Assembly (NCBI RefSeq): GCF_003240585.1
Contig: NZ_PCDP01000040.1
Coordinates: 124,001-188,000, forward strand
Reading direction: 5' to 3'
Source: Arminella tubonensis
GTDB lineage: Bacteria; Pseudomonadota; Alphaproteobacteria; Rhizobiales; Rhizobiaceae
Length of the DNA stretch: 64,000 nt
Notes under the pieces: model-generated
Databases searched by the model: none
The model's input: the letters and a program-made list of their open reading frames with translations, nothing else
Told to the model about the DNA's origin: nothing
Made by a program: the position numbers and the translations under genes
Shown here: piece by piece, positions 26,346 to 35,803 of the stretch
How positions within the stretch are numbered: position 1 is the first letter of the stretch
Layout of the letters: each line of letters opens with the position of its first letter

Positions 26346-28874
26346 GTGCCAACATTTTCGCCTAGTCTCGAGAAGGCGCTGCATCAGGCACTGACCTACG
26401 CAAACGAGCGGCATCATGAGTATGCCACGCTCGAGCATCTGCTGTTGGCTCTTGTCGACGACGCTGACGCAGCCGCCGTCATGGGCGCCTGCAATGTCGA
26501 CCTGGATGCCCTGCGCAAGACGCTGTCTGAATACGTCGACAATGAACTGTCCAACCTGATCACCGGATATGACGAGGATAGCAAGCCGACTTCCGGCTTC
26601 CAGCGCGTCATCCAGCGTGCGGTCATCCACGTCCAGTCTTCTGGCCGCGAGGAAGTCACCGGTGCCAATGTTCTCGTCGCGATCTTCGCGGAACGGGAAA
26701 GCCATGCTGCCTACTTCCTGCAGGAGCAGGAAATGACCCGCTACGATGCGGTCAACTATATTTCCCACGGTATCGGCAAGCGTCCGGGCGCCTCCCAGGT
26801 CCGTTCGCCTCGCGGTGCCGACGAGGGCGAAGCCGAAAGCAAGCCGACCTCCCGCGGCGAGCAGGAAGAAGGCGGCCCGAAGAAGCAGCAGGACGCCCTC
26901 AAGGCCTACTGCGTCAACCTCAACGAGAAGGCCAAGACCGGCAAGATCGATCCCTTGATCGGTCGTCACTCGGAAGTGAACCGCACCATCCAGGTCCTGT
27001 GCCGCCGCTCGAAGAACAACCCGCTCTATGTCGGTGACCCGGGCGTCGGCAAGACGGCAATTGCCGAAGGTCTGGCCAAGCGCATCGTCGAGGGCAAGGT
27101 GCCGGAAGCTTTGGCTGACGCCACGATCTTCTCGCTCGACATGGGCACGCTTCTGGCCGGTACCCGCTACCGCGGTGACTTCGAAGAGCGCCTGAAGCAG
27201 GTCGTCAAGGAGCTTGAGGAATATCCCGGCGCTGTCCTGTTCATCGACGAAATCCACACGGTGATCGGCGCAGGCGCTACCTCGGGCGGCGCGATGGACG
27301 CGTCGAACCTGCTGAAGCCGGCCCTTTCGTCGGGTGCTATCCGTTGCATCGGCTCGACGACCTATAAGGAATATCGTCAGTTCTTCGAAAAGGATCGGGC
27401 ACTTGTCCGCCGCTTCCAGAAGATCGACGTCAACGAGCCGAGCATTGAGGATGCCATCGAAATCATGAAGGGCCTGAAGCCTTATTTCGAAGAGTATCAT
27501 CACCTGCGCTATTCGAACGAAGCCATCAAGTCGGCCGTCGAATTGTCGGCCCGCTACATTTCCGACCGCAAGCTACCGGACAAGGCGATCGACGTCATCG
27601 ACGAAACCGGTGCGGCACAGATGCTTCTGCCGCCGTCCAAGCGTCGCAAGCTGATCACGGAAAAGGAGATCGAGGCAACGATCGCGACGATGGCCCGTAT
27701 TCCGCCGAAGACGGTATCCAAGGACGACGAGATGGTTCTCGCCAACCTGGAGATGGAACTGCGCTCGGTCGTCTACGGACAGGATGCAGCGATCGAGGCT
27801 CTGTCGACGGCGATCAAGCTTGCTCGTGCAGGCCTGCGCGAACCGAACAAGCCAATCGGCTCCTACGTCTTCTCTGGTCCGACCGGCGTCGGCAAGACGG
27901 AAGTCGCCAAGCAGCTTGCGTCGTCGCTCGGCGTCGAACTGTTGCGCTTCGACATGTCGGAATACATGGAACGCCATACGGTCTCGCGACTGCTCGGCGC
28001 ACCTCCCGGATATGTCGGCTTCGATCAGGGCGGTCTCCTGACCGATGGCGTCGATCAGCATCCGCATTGCGTCGTGCTGCTTGACGAGATCGAGAAGGCG
28101 CATCCGGATATCTTTAATATCCTGCTGCAGGTCATGGACCATGGCGCGCTGACGGACCACAACGGCAAGAAGATCGATTTCCGCAACGTCATCCTCATCA
28201 TGACGACGAATGCGGGCGCATCGGAAATGGCCAAGGCCGCGATCGGCTTCGGTTCTGCCAAGCGCACGGGCGAGGACGAGGAAGCCCTCAACCGGCTCTT
28301 CACGCCTGAGTTCCGCAACCGCTTGGATGCGATCATCGCCTTCGCACCGCTGCCGACCAAGGTCATCTACAAGGTCGTTCAGAAGTTCATCATGCAGCTG
28401 GAAGCCCAGCTTTCCGAGCGTAACGTTACGTTCGACCTGCATGAGGATGCGATCGCCTGGCTTGCCGAAAATGGCTACGACGAGAAAATGGGCGCACGTC
28501 CGCTGTCTCGCGTCATCCAGGAGAATATCAAGAAGCCGCTGGCCAATGAGATTCTCTTTGGCAAGCTGAAGAAGGGCGGCATCGTCAACGTCACCGTTGG
28601 TCCGAAGGAGGACGGCAAGCCGGGCATCGTGCTCGAATGCATAGCCGAAACCGCGAAGATCAAGCCTAAGCCCGAAGCCGAGGTCATTGATCCCTCGGTC
28701 GAGGAAGAGGATGACGGCGACATCGTGAAGACCAAGGTCCGTCCGACGAAGACCGACGCGCTTGCCGAAGTGAAGCGCTCGGCGAAGAAGGTCGGAGCGA
28801 GCGTCGATACCGACGCCGAACCGAAGCTTGCCCGCAAGGGCACGACGGTACCGAAGGTGCCGCGGAAGAAGTAA
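26346..28874 (+). CDS. clpA: ATP-dependent Clp protease ATP-binding subunit
   Basis: An 842-residue AAA+ unfoldase with the N-terminal Clp repeat domain (about 1-145), first ATPase domain with GDPGVGKT (about 230), second with GPTGVGKT (about 513), and the ClpP-contact loop region after it. A long charged C-terminal extension (about 765-842, Lys/Glu/Asp-rich, ending KVPRKK) goes beyond E. coli ClpA but is usual in rhizobia. It feeds unfolded substrates to ClpP, with ClpS as adaptor. A terminator follows within 16 bases of the stop. Confidence 0.95.
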   Translation: MPTFSPSLEKALHQALTYANERHHEYATLEHLLLALVDDADAAAVMGACNVDLDALRKTLSEYVDNELSNLITGYDEDSKPTSGFQRVIQRAVIHVQSSGREEVTGANVLVAIFAERESHAAYFLQEQEMTRYDAVNYISHGIGKRPGASQVRSPRGADEGEAESKPTSRGEQEEGGPKKQQDALKAYCVNLNEKAKTGKIDPLIGRHSEVNRTIQVLCRRSKNNPLYVGDPGVGKTAIAEGLAKRIVEGKVPEALADATIFSLDMGTLLAGTRYRGDFEERLKQVVKELEEYPGAVLFIDEIHTVIGAGATSGGAMDASNLLKPALSSGAIRCIGSTTYKEYRQFFEKDRALVRRFQKIDVNEPSIEDAIEIMKGLKPYFEEYHHLRYSNEAIKSAVELSARYISDRKLPDKAIDVIDETGAAQMLLPPSKRRKLITEKEIEATIATMARIPPKTVSKDDEMVLANLEMELRSVVYGQDAAIEALSTAIKLARAGLREPNKPIGSYVFSGPTGVGKTEVAKQLASSLGVELLRFDMSEYMERHTVSRLLGAPPGYVGFDQGGLLTDGVDQHPHCVVLLDEIEKAHPDIFNILLQVMDHGALTDHNGKKIDFRNVILIMTTNAGASEMAKAAIGFGSAKRTGEDEEALNRLFTPEFRNRLDAIIAFAPLPTKVIYKVVQKFIMQLEAQLSERNVTFDLHEDAIAWLAENGYDEKMGARPLSRVIQENIKKPLANEILFGKLKKGGIVNVTVGPKEDGKPGIVLECIAETAKIKPKPEAEVIDPSVEEEDDGDIVKTKVRPTKTDALAEVKRSAKKVGASVDTDAEPKLARKGTTVPKVPRKK

Positions 28875-28889
28875 GCGTCTCAAGACAAG

Positions 28890-28918
28890 AATGCCGGGTC
28901 AAAAGCCCGGCATTTTCT
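28890..28918 (+). terminator. intrinsic terminator of clpS-clpA
   Basis: AATGCCGGG and CCCGGCATT arms with a 7-base loop, followed by TTTTCTTTT. It separates clpA from the convergent HIT gene. Confidence 0.9.
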
Positions 28919-28952
28919 TTTGTCGTCCCTTGCTGTTTCGCCAGCCGGGACC

Positions 28953-29381
28953 TTATGCCAACGCTGCGATGATCTTCCGGGCATTTTCAGCCAACACGCC
29001 ACCGTCCTCCATTTTCCCGGCATGCGGCTTCAGCGCTGCGCCTTCGTGGCGAGGGATGACGTGGAAATGCAGGTGGAACACCGTCTGCCCTGCGGATGCC
29101 TCGTTGAACTGCGCGATATAGATGCCGTCCGCGTCGAAGGCGTCCTTAACCGCATTGGCCACCTTCTGAACCACAGTGACCAGATGGGATAGCGTCGCCG
29201 GGTCGGCGTCGAGCAGATTGCGCGATGGCTGCTTCGGCATGACCAGCGTATGACCGGGGGCCTGCGGCATCACATCCATGAAGGCGACCGCGTGCTCGTC
29301 TTCATAGACCCGATAGGACGGAATTTCACCTTTCAGGATTTTGGCGAAGATATTGTTGCCGTCATAGGCCGGGTTGTTCAT
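28953..29381 (-). CDS. HIT family protein
   Basis: A 142-residue histidine-triad protein. The triad is His103, His105 and His107 in VFHLHFHVIP, and the N-terminal NNIFAKILKGEIPSYRVYED is typical of HINT-like nucleotide hydrolases, which cleave AMP-lysine or other nucleoside phosphoramidates. The ATG at 29381 follows GGGGAGAAA; a longer open frame upstream overlaps the GNAT gene and lacks family sequence. It is last in a minus-strand series after RidA, GDPD and GNAT genes, 49 bases after the GNAT stop. Confidence 0.9.
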   Translation of the reverse strand: MNNPAYDGNNIFAKILKGEIPSYRVYEDEHAVAFMDVMPQAPGHTLVMPKQPSRNLLDADPATLSHLVTVVQKVANAVKDAFDADGIYIAQFNEASAGQTVFHLHFHVIPRHEGAALKPHAGKMEDGGVLAENARKIIAALA

Positions 29382-29430
29382 CTGCGTTTCTCCCCATGCT
29401 GAAAACGTGGTGTTGATACCGGTCGAACGT

Positions 29431-30618
29431 TCAATTGTCCTGCCGCTCGCCCTTGCGGAAGGGGCTGTGCTCGGAAAGGATTTCGCCCATCTGCTCGACC
29501 TCCTGCCGCTCGCGCTCGAGATAGTCGCCGACCGCCCGCCGCAGGCCTGGGTGCGCGATGAAGTGCGCCGAGTGCGTCGTGACCGGTAGGTACCCGCGGG
29601 CAAGCTTGTGCTCCCCCTGAGCCCCTGCCTCGACGCGGGCGAGACCCTTTGCGAGAGCGAAGTCGATCGCCTGATGGTAGCACACCTCGAAATGCAGAAA
29701 CGGGTGATCCTCGATGCAGCCCCAATGGCGGCCGTAAAGCGCGTCGCCACCGATGAAGTTAATGGCGCCGGCGACATAGCGGCCTTCGCGCTTGGCCATG
29801 ACGAGCAGAACGTCGTCGGCCATGCGCTCGCCGATCAGTGAGTAGAACTTGCGGGTAAGGTACGGACGGCCCCATTTGCGGCTGCCGGTGTCCATGTAGA
29901 AGGCGAAGAACTGATCCCAGATGTTTTCTGTAAGGTCGCTGCCCGTCAGCCAGTCGATGGTGATGCCGTTATCGAGGGCGGCACGGCGTTCCTTCTTCAG
30001 CGTCTTTCGCTTGCGCGAGGCGAGGGTTTCCAGAAACGCATCGTGGTTGGCGTAGCCTTCGTTGATGAAATGGAACTGCTGGTCGGTACGGTGCAGATAA
30101 CCGTCGGTTTCAAAGACCGAGACCTCGTCCTTCGGCAGGAAGGTGATATGAGCAGACGAGATGCCGAGCTGCCGCGTTACTTCCTTGAGGCTTTCGGCCA
30201 ACGCCGGCTGTATTGCGGCCCGATTCTGGTCTTCCGCGACCATCAGCCGTGGTCCCGTGGCTGGCGTGAACGGCACGGCACATTGCAGTTTCGGATAGTA
30301 GCTGCCGCCGGCCCGCTCGAACGCATCGGCCCAACCGTGGTCGAAGACATATTCGCCCTGGCTATGGTTTTTCAGGTAGCCCGGGATGGCGCCGATCAGG
30401 GCGCCGTTTGCCGTCTCGAGCAGCAGATGATTCCCAAGCCATCCGGTCCTGTCCGTGGCGGAACCGGATTCCTCCAGCGCCGACAGATAGGCGTGCGAAA
30501 CAAAGGGATTGTAAGGCAACAGCTTGCCTGATCTCGAAGCTCCGGCAAGCCCTGACCAGCTTTCCGGAGTTATCGCTTTGAACGAACGTTCGGCTCGGAA
30601 GGATAATTCATCTGTCAT
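29431..30618 (-). CDS. GNAT-like / FemAB-like acyltransferase (COG3146)
   Basis: A 395-residue protein of the peptidoglycan-recognition/FemAB-like group (PF04339, COG3146), with SRKRKTLKKERRAAL near residue 205 and the conserved RHWGCIEDHPFLHFEVCYHQAIDFA near 305-330, read in two parts. The fold is a double GNAT acyltransferase; the acceptor is not known. Its ATG overlaps the GDPD stop as ATGA, which makes coupled translation with the upstream genes certain in form. No signal peptide or membrane segment, so it acts in the cytoplasm. Confidence 0.85.
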   Translation of the reverse strand: MTDELSFRAERSFKAITPESWSGLAGASRSGKLLPYNPFVSHAYLSALEESGSATDRTGWLGNHLLLETANGALIGAIPGYLKNHSQGEYVFDHGWADAFERAGGSYYPKLQCAVPFTPATGPRLMVAEDQNRAAIQPALAESLKEVTRQLGISSAHITFLPKDEVSVFETDGYLHRTDQQFHFINEGYANHDAFLETLASRKRKTLKKERRAALDNGITIDWLTGSDLTENIWDQFFAFYMDTGSRKWGRPYLTRKFYSLIGERMADDVLLVMAKREGRYVAGAINFIGGDALYGRHWGCIEDHPFLHFEVCYHQAIDFALAKGLARVEAGAQGEHKLARGYLPVTTHSAHFIAHPGLRRAVGDYLERERQEVEQMGEILSEHSPFRKGERQDN

Positions 30619-31346
30619 GAAGCGAGGGCTGGGCTCTCCCTGGGATCGAAACCTTCAAAGGTCATCTGATCGGCATTGGCAAATGATTGCCTCCTGGCCG
30701 CCTCGTCACGCACCGTCCAAGTGATCACGGGAATGCCGCGCTTGCGCTGTGCGGTGACGAAGGGGTTCGGCAAATGACCGTAGAAATACGAGACGAAGTC
30801 TAGACCAAGTTGCATGGCCTCGTCATGCAGGAAAAATGTGTCGGGATTGTTTCCGTCGGCCGTCAGTCCGATCGGGTAGGGCGGATTGAGCGCCTTCAGC
30901 TCCTTCAGTAGCCAGTGATCGAAACTCATCAATGCCACAAGGCCCTTGTAGCCCTCCAGCACTTCGATCACGGTTTCTGCAAAGCCCTCGTCATCGGACT
31001 TGCGACCTTTGAGCTCGAGCAACAGCGGCACCTTGCCGTCGCAAAGCTGCAGAAGTTGCTTCAGAGTCGGAATGCGATCCTTCGTGCCACCGACGGAGAG
31101 GAGGCCGAGCTCGCCCGAACTCCTGTCGCGCACCTGGCCGGGAAGATTGCAGACCCGCTGCAGATCGTCGTCGTGAAATATTACAGGCACGCCGTTGGCC
31201 GCATAGTGCAGATCGCATTCGATTGCGAAGCCTGCTTCGATTGCGCGCGTAAAGGCGGAAAGCGTATTTTCCCAGACGAGCTTGTTCATGTCGTGGTAAC
31301 CGCGGTGGGCGACCGGCCGTTCGGTAAGCCAGGAAACATCTCTCAT
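30615..31346 (-). CDS. glycerophosphodiester phosphodiesterase family protein
   Basis: A 243-residue cytoplasmic GDPD. The catalytic set is visible: His14-Arg15 (VAHRGYHD), Glu27, Glu43 and Asp45 (IECDLHY), and His58 (VIFHDDDL). It would hydrolyse glycerophosphodiesters to glycerol-3-phosphate and an alcohol. The ATG at 31346 overlaps the RidA stop (ATGA), while its own stop overlaps the GNAT start in the same way, so the three genes are one translationally coupled operon. The longer open frame to 31604 is a shadow of ridA. Confidence 0.9.
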   Translation of the reverse strand: MRDVSWLTERPVAHRGYHDMNKLVWENTLSAFTRAIEAGFAIECDLHYAANGVPVIFHDDDLQRVCNLPGQVRDRSSGELGLLSVGGTKDRIPTLKQLLQLCDGKVPLLLELKGRKSDDEGFAETVIEVLEGYKGLVALMSFDHWLLKELKALNPPYPIGLTADGNNPDTFFLHDEAMQLGLDFVSYFYGHLPNPFVTAQRKRGIPVITWTVRDEAARRQSFANADQMTFEGFDPRESPALAS

Positions 31347-31813
31347 TCGGCAATTTCCAGGACGGCGTCGATCTCGACGGCTGCGTTGAGCGGCAGGGCT
31401 GCCATGCCGACGGCAGCGCGCGCATGCTTGCCGGCCTCGCCGAGCACGCTTGCGATCAGATTTGAAGCGCCGTTGATGACGAGGTGCTGCTCCGTGAAGT
31501 CGGAAGCCGAGGCGACGAAGCCGTTGAGCTTTATCACCCGCTTGATCCGGCCGAGGTCGCCGCCGAGCGCTGCCTTTGCCTGCGCAAGGATATTGATCGC
31601 GCAAAGTTCAGCGGCGCGCTGTCCGCCCGCAACATCCACATTGCGGCCGAGATGGCCGGTCACAGCGACCTTGCCGTTCTCGATCGGTAGTTGGCCCGAG
31701 AGATAGAGAAGATTTCCGCTGATGACATAAGGCACATAGTTGGCGGCGGGCGAGGCGGCGGGCGGCAGGGTGATGCCGAGTTCCGTCAGGCGGCCCTCGA
31801 TGGCGTCGGACAT
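31343..31813 (-). CDS. RidA/YjgF family protein
   Basis: A 156-residue member of the RidA superfamily (YjgF/YER057c/UK114), the longer proteobacterial subgroup with an N-terminal extension (LTELGITLPPAASPAANYVPYV). Canonical RidA removes reactive enamine/imine intermediates released by PLP enzymes. Whether this member is a deaminase is uncertain, because I do not see the catalytic Arg in its usual IRKNGFVA-type place: the corresponding stretch reads VIKLNGFVASASDFTEQH. It is first of the RidA-GDPD-GNAT operon. Confidence 0.85.
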   Translation of the reverse strand: MSDAIEGRLTELGITLPPAASPAANYVPYVISGNLLYLSGQLPIENGKVAVTGHLGRNVDVAGGQRAAELCAINILAQAKAALGGDLGRIKRVIKLNGFVASASDFTEQHLVINGASNLIASVLGEAGKHARAAVGMAALPLNAAVEIDAVLEIAE

Positions 31814-31950
31814 TTTCGTCTCCCGTTTTGTTGTAAATTCTTCAAAAATCCGCCATCAAGAAGAAGCTCCCGCGTGGCGAGGACGTTCGGCCTCTATTTG
31901 GCCGAAAGCGTTCTTATAACATCATGTGTGAGTCCAACAGGAGATAATGA

Positions 31951-32778
31951 ATGTTCCGCTCGAGTCTTGCTGCTGTTGTTGTATCGGGCGCGAGCTTTGC
32001 CTGTCTGCCCGCATCGGTGGTTCTTGCCGCCGGGCCAAGCGGCCTTGTTGCCCACCGCGCCGTCTACGACCTCGAACTCAAGGACGCAACAGACCGCTCC
32101 GGGATTGCCGGCATGTACGGTCGCATGGTCTATGAGTTCAATGGCTCCGATTGCACCGGGTTCACCACCAATTTCCGCTTCGTGACGCAGATTGACACCG
32201 GCGATTCGACGCGCCTCAGCGATCAGCAGACCACGACGTTCGAGGATTTGACGAAGCGAACCTTCAAGTTCGAGACGAAATCCTTCACCGACGAGCAGTT
32301 GGACAAGGACGTCCGAGGGGCCGCGGCAGATGATCAGAAAGGCCTGAAGGTCGAGCTGACGCAGCCGTCTGCCAAGGAAGTCGATATTGCCGAGAGCCGG
32401 TTCCCGACCGAACACATGCTCGACATCATAAATAATGCCAAGCTGGGCAAGAACTTCTTCGAAGCTCGTGTCTTCGACGGCTCGGACGACGGCGACAAGT
32501 CGCTGGTTGCGACGACCGTGGTCGGCAAGCAGGAAGCTCCGGCCTCCGACGACGCGGATGCCGACAAGGCCGGCCAGTTTGCCAAGGCATCTTTTTGGCC
32601 GGTAACGGTCGCCTATTTCAACGAGAAGAGCCGGGGCGATGCGACGCCGGTCTATCGCATGTCCTTCAAGCTTTACGAGAACGGCATTACGCGCGACCTC
32701 ACCATGGACTACGGCGATTTCGTGCTGACCGGCAAGCTGACGAAGCTTGAACTGCTGGACGCCAAGGCCTGTAAGTAG
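31951..32778 (+). CDS. eipB: periplasmic cell-envelope integrity protein EipB (DUF1849)
   Basis: A 275-residue protein with a signal peptide (about 1-27, VVLAAGPS). It begins with the family hallmark GLVAHRAVYDLELK and contains two cysteines in the mature part, Cys68 (GSDCTGF) and Cys274 (second to last residue), which in Brucella EipB form a structural disulfide closing a beta-spiral fold. EipB supports envelope integrity in Brucella. The start at 31951 follows AGGAGA. It stands alone between the ridA operon (divergent) and rpsB. Confidence 0.9.
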   Translation: MFRSSLAAVVVSGASFACLPASVVLAAGPSGLVAHRAVYDLELKDATDRSGIAGMYGRMVYEFNGSDCTGFTTNFRFVTQIDTGDSTRLSDQQTTTFEDLTKRTFKFETKSFTDEQLDKDVRGAAADDQKGLKVELTQPSAKEVDIAESRFPTEHMLDIINNAKLGKNFFEARVFDGSDDGDKSLVATTVVGKQEAPASDDADADKAGQFAKASFWPVTVAYFNEKSRGDATPVYRMSFKLYENGITRDLTMDYGDFVLTGKLTKLELLDAKACK

Positions 32779-32867
32779 CCAAAAGGGCACTTTTTCTCGA
32801 ACTCGGCTTGCTTTCCTTGCGAAGGAAAGGTATGGCCAGCCGCATTCCACACGTAAGGCATGGGATT

Positions 32868-32886
32868 GTCCGGGAGAAATCCGGAC
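32868..32886 (+). other. short hairpin in the rpsB leader
   Basis: GTCCGG and CCGGAC with a 7-base loop, about 76 bases before the rpsB start codon. It could be part of a regulatory leader for ribosomal protein S2, but I do not recognise a described rpsB leader fold, so this is only a possible element. Confidence 0.35.
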
Positions 32887-32962
32887 CGTTCCGCCCGGTG
32901 GCGTTTTCGAAGAGGACGCTGTTCGCCTTGCGGAGGTTCAACCGGAAAAGGAGTAAACAGGC

Positions 32963-33745
32963 ATGGCATTGCCCGATTTTTCTATGCGTCAGCTTCTGGA
33001 AGCTGGCGTTCACTTCGGCCACCAGACGCACCGCTGGAACCCGAAGATGAAGCCATACATCTTTGGCGACCGCAGCAACATCCACATCATCGACCTCGCA
33101 CAGACGGTTCCTTTGCTGAGCCGCGCCCTGCAGATCGTCAGCGACACGGTTGCCCGTGGCGGCCGCGTTCTGTTCGTCGGCACCAAGCGTCAGGCATCCG
33201 AGATCATCGCTGACAGCGCAAAGCGTTCTGCGCAGTACTACGTCAACTCGCGTTGGCTCGGCGGCATGATGACCAACTGGAAGACGATCTCGAATTCTAT
33301 CCAGCGCCTGCGCAAGCTCGACGAGATCCTCAACGGCGAAGCCCAGGGCTTCACCAAGAAGGAACGCCTCAACCTCGAGCGCGAACGCGAAAAGCTGGAC
33401 AAGGCTCTCGGCGGTATCCGCGATATGGGCGGCACTCCGGACCTGATGTTCATCATCGACACCAACAAGGAAAAGATCGCGATCGACGAAGCCAAGCGCC
33501 TCGGCATCCCGGTCGTCGCCATCATCGACTCGAACTGCGATCCGGATCAGATCGACTATCCGATCCCGGGCAACGACGACGCTTCGCGCGCCATCGCTCT
33601 TTACTGCGACCTGATCTCGCGCGCTGCCATCGATGGCATCGCTCGTCAGCAGAGCTCTTCCGGCCGTGACCTCGGCGCTTCCTTCGAAGCTCCCGTCGAG
33701 CCGACACTGGAAGAAGAAGTCGTAGCAGAAGCGCCGCAGGCTTGA
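32963..33745 (+). CDS. rpsB: 30S ribosomal protein S2
   Basis: A 260-residue ribosomal protein S2. The N-terminus (MRQLLEAGVHFGHQTHRWNP) and the stretch YVNSRWLGGMMTNW are diagnostic. It is followed by an acidic C-terminal tail (EAPVEPTLEEEVVAEAP) typical of alphaproteobacteria. The ATG follows AAGGAG with a 10-base gap. It opens the conserved rpsB-tsf-pyrH-frr series for translation. Confidence 0.97.
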   Translation: MALPDFSMRQLLEAGVHFGHQTHRWNPKMKPYIFGDRSNIHIIDLAQTVPLLSRALQIVSDTVARGGRVLFVGTKRQASEIIADSAKRSAQYYVNSRWLGGMMTNWKTISNSIQRLRKLDEILNGEAQGFTKKERLNLEREREKLDKALGGIRDMGGTPDLMFIIDTNKEKIAIDEAKRLGIPVVAIIDSNCDPDQIDYPIPGNDDASRAIALYCDLISRAAIDGIARQQSSSGRDLGASFEAPVEPTLEEEVVAEAPQA

Positions 33746-33757
33746 TTGATCGAGCGG

Positions 33758-33778
33758 CAGGCGGGTCCGTCCCGCCTG
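33758..33778 (+). terminator. hairpin between rpsB and tsf
   Basis: A perfect 8-base stem (CAGGCGGG / CCCGCCTG) with a 5-base loop, 13 bases after the rpsB stop, without a T-run. It may reduce read-through into tsf or protect the 3' end of the rpsB message. Confidence 0.7.
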
Positions 33779-34003
33779 ACTGCGACTGAAATTCAGGAAT
33801 AGGCCGTTGGTGACTTGAGCAAGTTTCAGCGGCCTTACCTGTTTTAAAGGAAGGCGCCTTCGAGGCGTTTTCCCGACCGAAAGTTTCCGTGTGGCGCGGG
33901 TTTCATACCGCTGTCACGCATATGGGTACATTTCGTCCCTCAAACCGGGTGCCGCGCCGGCCTATGCCGTCAGCGCACCGTATGAACCGACAAGAGGCAA
34001 ACA

Positions 34004-34930
34004 ATGGCTGAAATTACGGCAGCACTCGTTAAGGAACTGCGCGAAAAGAGCGGCGCAGGCATGATGGACTGCAAGAAGGCGCTGACCGAAACCGCCGGCG
34101 ACATGGAAGCTGCGATCGACTGGCTGCGCGCCAAGGGCATCTCCAAGGCCGATAAGAAGTCCGGCCGTACGGCTGCCGAAGGCCTGATCGGCATCGCATC
34201 CGCTGGCCATAAGGCTGTCATCGTCGAAGTGAACTCCGAGACCGACTTCGTTGCCCGTAACGATGCCTTCCAGGATATCGTTCGCGGCGTTGCTTCCGTT
34301 GCCCTGAACACAGACGGCACGGTAGAAGCCATCGGCGCTTCGATCTATCCGGCAACCGGCAAGTCCGTGACAGATACGATCAAGGACGCGATCGGCACGA
34401 TCGGCGAAAACATGACGCTGCGTCGTTCGGCCTTGCTCCAGGTCGAGCACGGCGTCGTTGCGACCTACGTTCACAACGCTGCCGGCGACGGCATCGGCAA
34501 GCTCGGCGTTCTGGTCGCCCTGAAGTCGGTCGGCGACAAGGCCGTCCTGACCTCCATCGGCCGCCAGGTCGCCATGCACATCGCCGCAACCAACCCGCTG
34601 GCCATCCGCTCTGAAGAAGTCGATGCCACTGTCGCGGAACGCGAACGCAACGTTTTCATCGAGCAGGCGCGCGAATCCGGCAAGCCAGAAGCCATCATTG
34701 AAAAGATGGTCGAGGGCCGCATGCGCAAGTTCTTCGAGGAAGTCGCCCTTCTCTCGCAGGCTTTCGTCATCAACCCCGACCTGACAGTTGCAGCTGCCCT
34801 CAAGGAAGCTGAAAAGGAAGCTGGCGCTGCCATCGAAATTACCGGCATGGCGCGCCTGCTGCTCGGCGAAGGCGTCGAAAAGGAAGAGACCGACTTCGCA
34901 GCAGAAGTTGCAGCCGTCGCAAAGGGCTGA
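34004..34930 (+). CDS. tsf: elongation factor Ts
   Basis: A 308-residue nucleotide-exchange factor for EF-Tu. The N-terminal UBA-like domain (VKELREKSGAGMMDCKKAL, about 9-27), the EF-Tu-contact motif SETDFVARN (near 77-85) and the C-terminal module are complete. The ATG follows AAGAGG. Placement 258 bases after rpsB is normal. Confidence 0.97.
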   Translation: MAEITAALVKELREKSGAGMMDCKKALTETAGDMEAAIDWLRAKGISKADKKSGRTAAEGLIGIASAGHKAVIVEVNSETDFVARNDAFQDIVRGVASVALNTDGTVEAIGASIYPATGKSVTDTIKDAIGTIGENMTLRRSALLQVEHGVVATYVHNAAGDGIGKLGVLVALKSVGDKAVLTSIGRQVAMHIAATNPLAIRSEEVDATVAERERNVFIEQARESGKPEAIIEKMVEGRMRKFFEEVALLSQAFVINPDLTVAAALKEAEKEAGAAIEITGMARLLLGEGVEKEETDFAAEVAAVAKG

Positions 34931-34959
34931 TTGTCGGGAGCTTACCTAGGGAAAACTCA

Positions 34960-34985
34960 GGGCATCGCGTGACAACGCGGTGCCC
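34960..34985 (+). terminator. hairpin between tsf and pyrH
   Basis: GGGCATCGCG and CGCGGTGCCC pair with a single T-G wobble around a 6-base loop. Only a weak T-rich run (TTCGTGT) follows, so it may be a partial terminator or attenuator before pyrH. Confidence 0.6.
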
Positions 34986-35025
34986 TTCGTGTATCCGGCT
35001 TTTGACAATTACCCGAGGAGCCACG

Positions 35026-35745
35026 ATGTCCCAGCCTCTCTACAAGCGCGTATTGCTCAAGGCCTCCGGCGAAGCTCTGATGGGCAGCCAGGGCTTCGGC
35101 ATAGACGTGACCGTCGCTGACAGGATTGCTTCCGATATCGCCGAAGCCCGGGAAATGGGCGTCGAAGTCGGCGTCGTAGTCGGCGGAGGCAACATCTTTC
35201 GTGGCGTTGCAGTCGCGTCGAAGGGCGGCGACCGGGTAACCGGCGATCACATGGGCATGCTCGCCACCGTCATCAACGCTCTGGCGCTGGCGACCTCGCT
35301 GCGCAAGCTGAACATCGATACCGTGGTGCTGTCGGCAATCGCCATGCCCGAAATCTGCGAGAGCTTCTCCCAGCGCGCGACGCTCTATCATCTTTCCCTC
35401 GGCCGCGTGGTCATCTTCGCCGGAGGAACCGGCAATCCCTTCTTCACAACCGATTCTGCTGCCGCCCTGCGAGCCGCCGAGATGGGCGCCGAGGCGATCA
35501 TGAAGGGTACGCAGGTCGACGGCATCTATTCGGCCGACCCGAAGAAGTTTCCCGATGCGGAGCGTTACGAGCATTTGACCCACAGCCAGGTCCTGGAAAA
35601 AGGCCTTGCAGTGATGGACGTGGCAGCGGTCGCGCTTGCACGGGAGAATTCCATTCCGATCATCGTCTTCTCGATCCACGAGAAGGGCGGGTTCGCACAA
35701 ATCTTGACCGGTGGTGGCCGCAAGACCATCGTGTCTGACAATTGA
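35026..35745 (+). CDS. pyrH: UMP kinase
   Basis: A 239-residue bacterial UMP kinase, amino-acid-kinase fold, with LKASGEALMG (about 9-18), GGGNIFRG (about 59-66) and the C-terminal region typical of PyrH. It phosphorylates UMP to UDP for nucleic acid and envelope precursors. The ATG at 35026 follows CGAGGAG; an upstream in-frame start at 34969 lies in the hairpin region and is unlikely. Confidence 0.95.
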   Translation: MSQPLYKRVLLKASGEALMGSQGFGIDVTVADRIASDIAEAREMGVEVGVVVGGGNIFRGVAVASKGGDRVTGDHMGMLATVINALALATSLRKLNIDTVVLSAIAMPEICESFSQRATLYHLSLGRVVIFAGGTGNPFFTTDSAAALRAAEMGAEAIMKGTQVDGIYSADPKKFPDAERYEHLTHSQVLEKGLAVMDVAAVALARENSIPIIVFSIHEKGGFAQILTGGGRKTIVSDN

Positions 35746-35803
35746 CATATATAAAGGCGACGCAGGGCTTGCCAATTGCCGCCATCGCTACGGGAGTTAT
35801 GAC

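Noticed and set aside
27573..28883. 436-codon minus-strand frame opposite clpA
   Set aside because: Mirror of clpA codons; nothing resembling a protein family.
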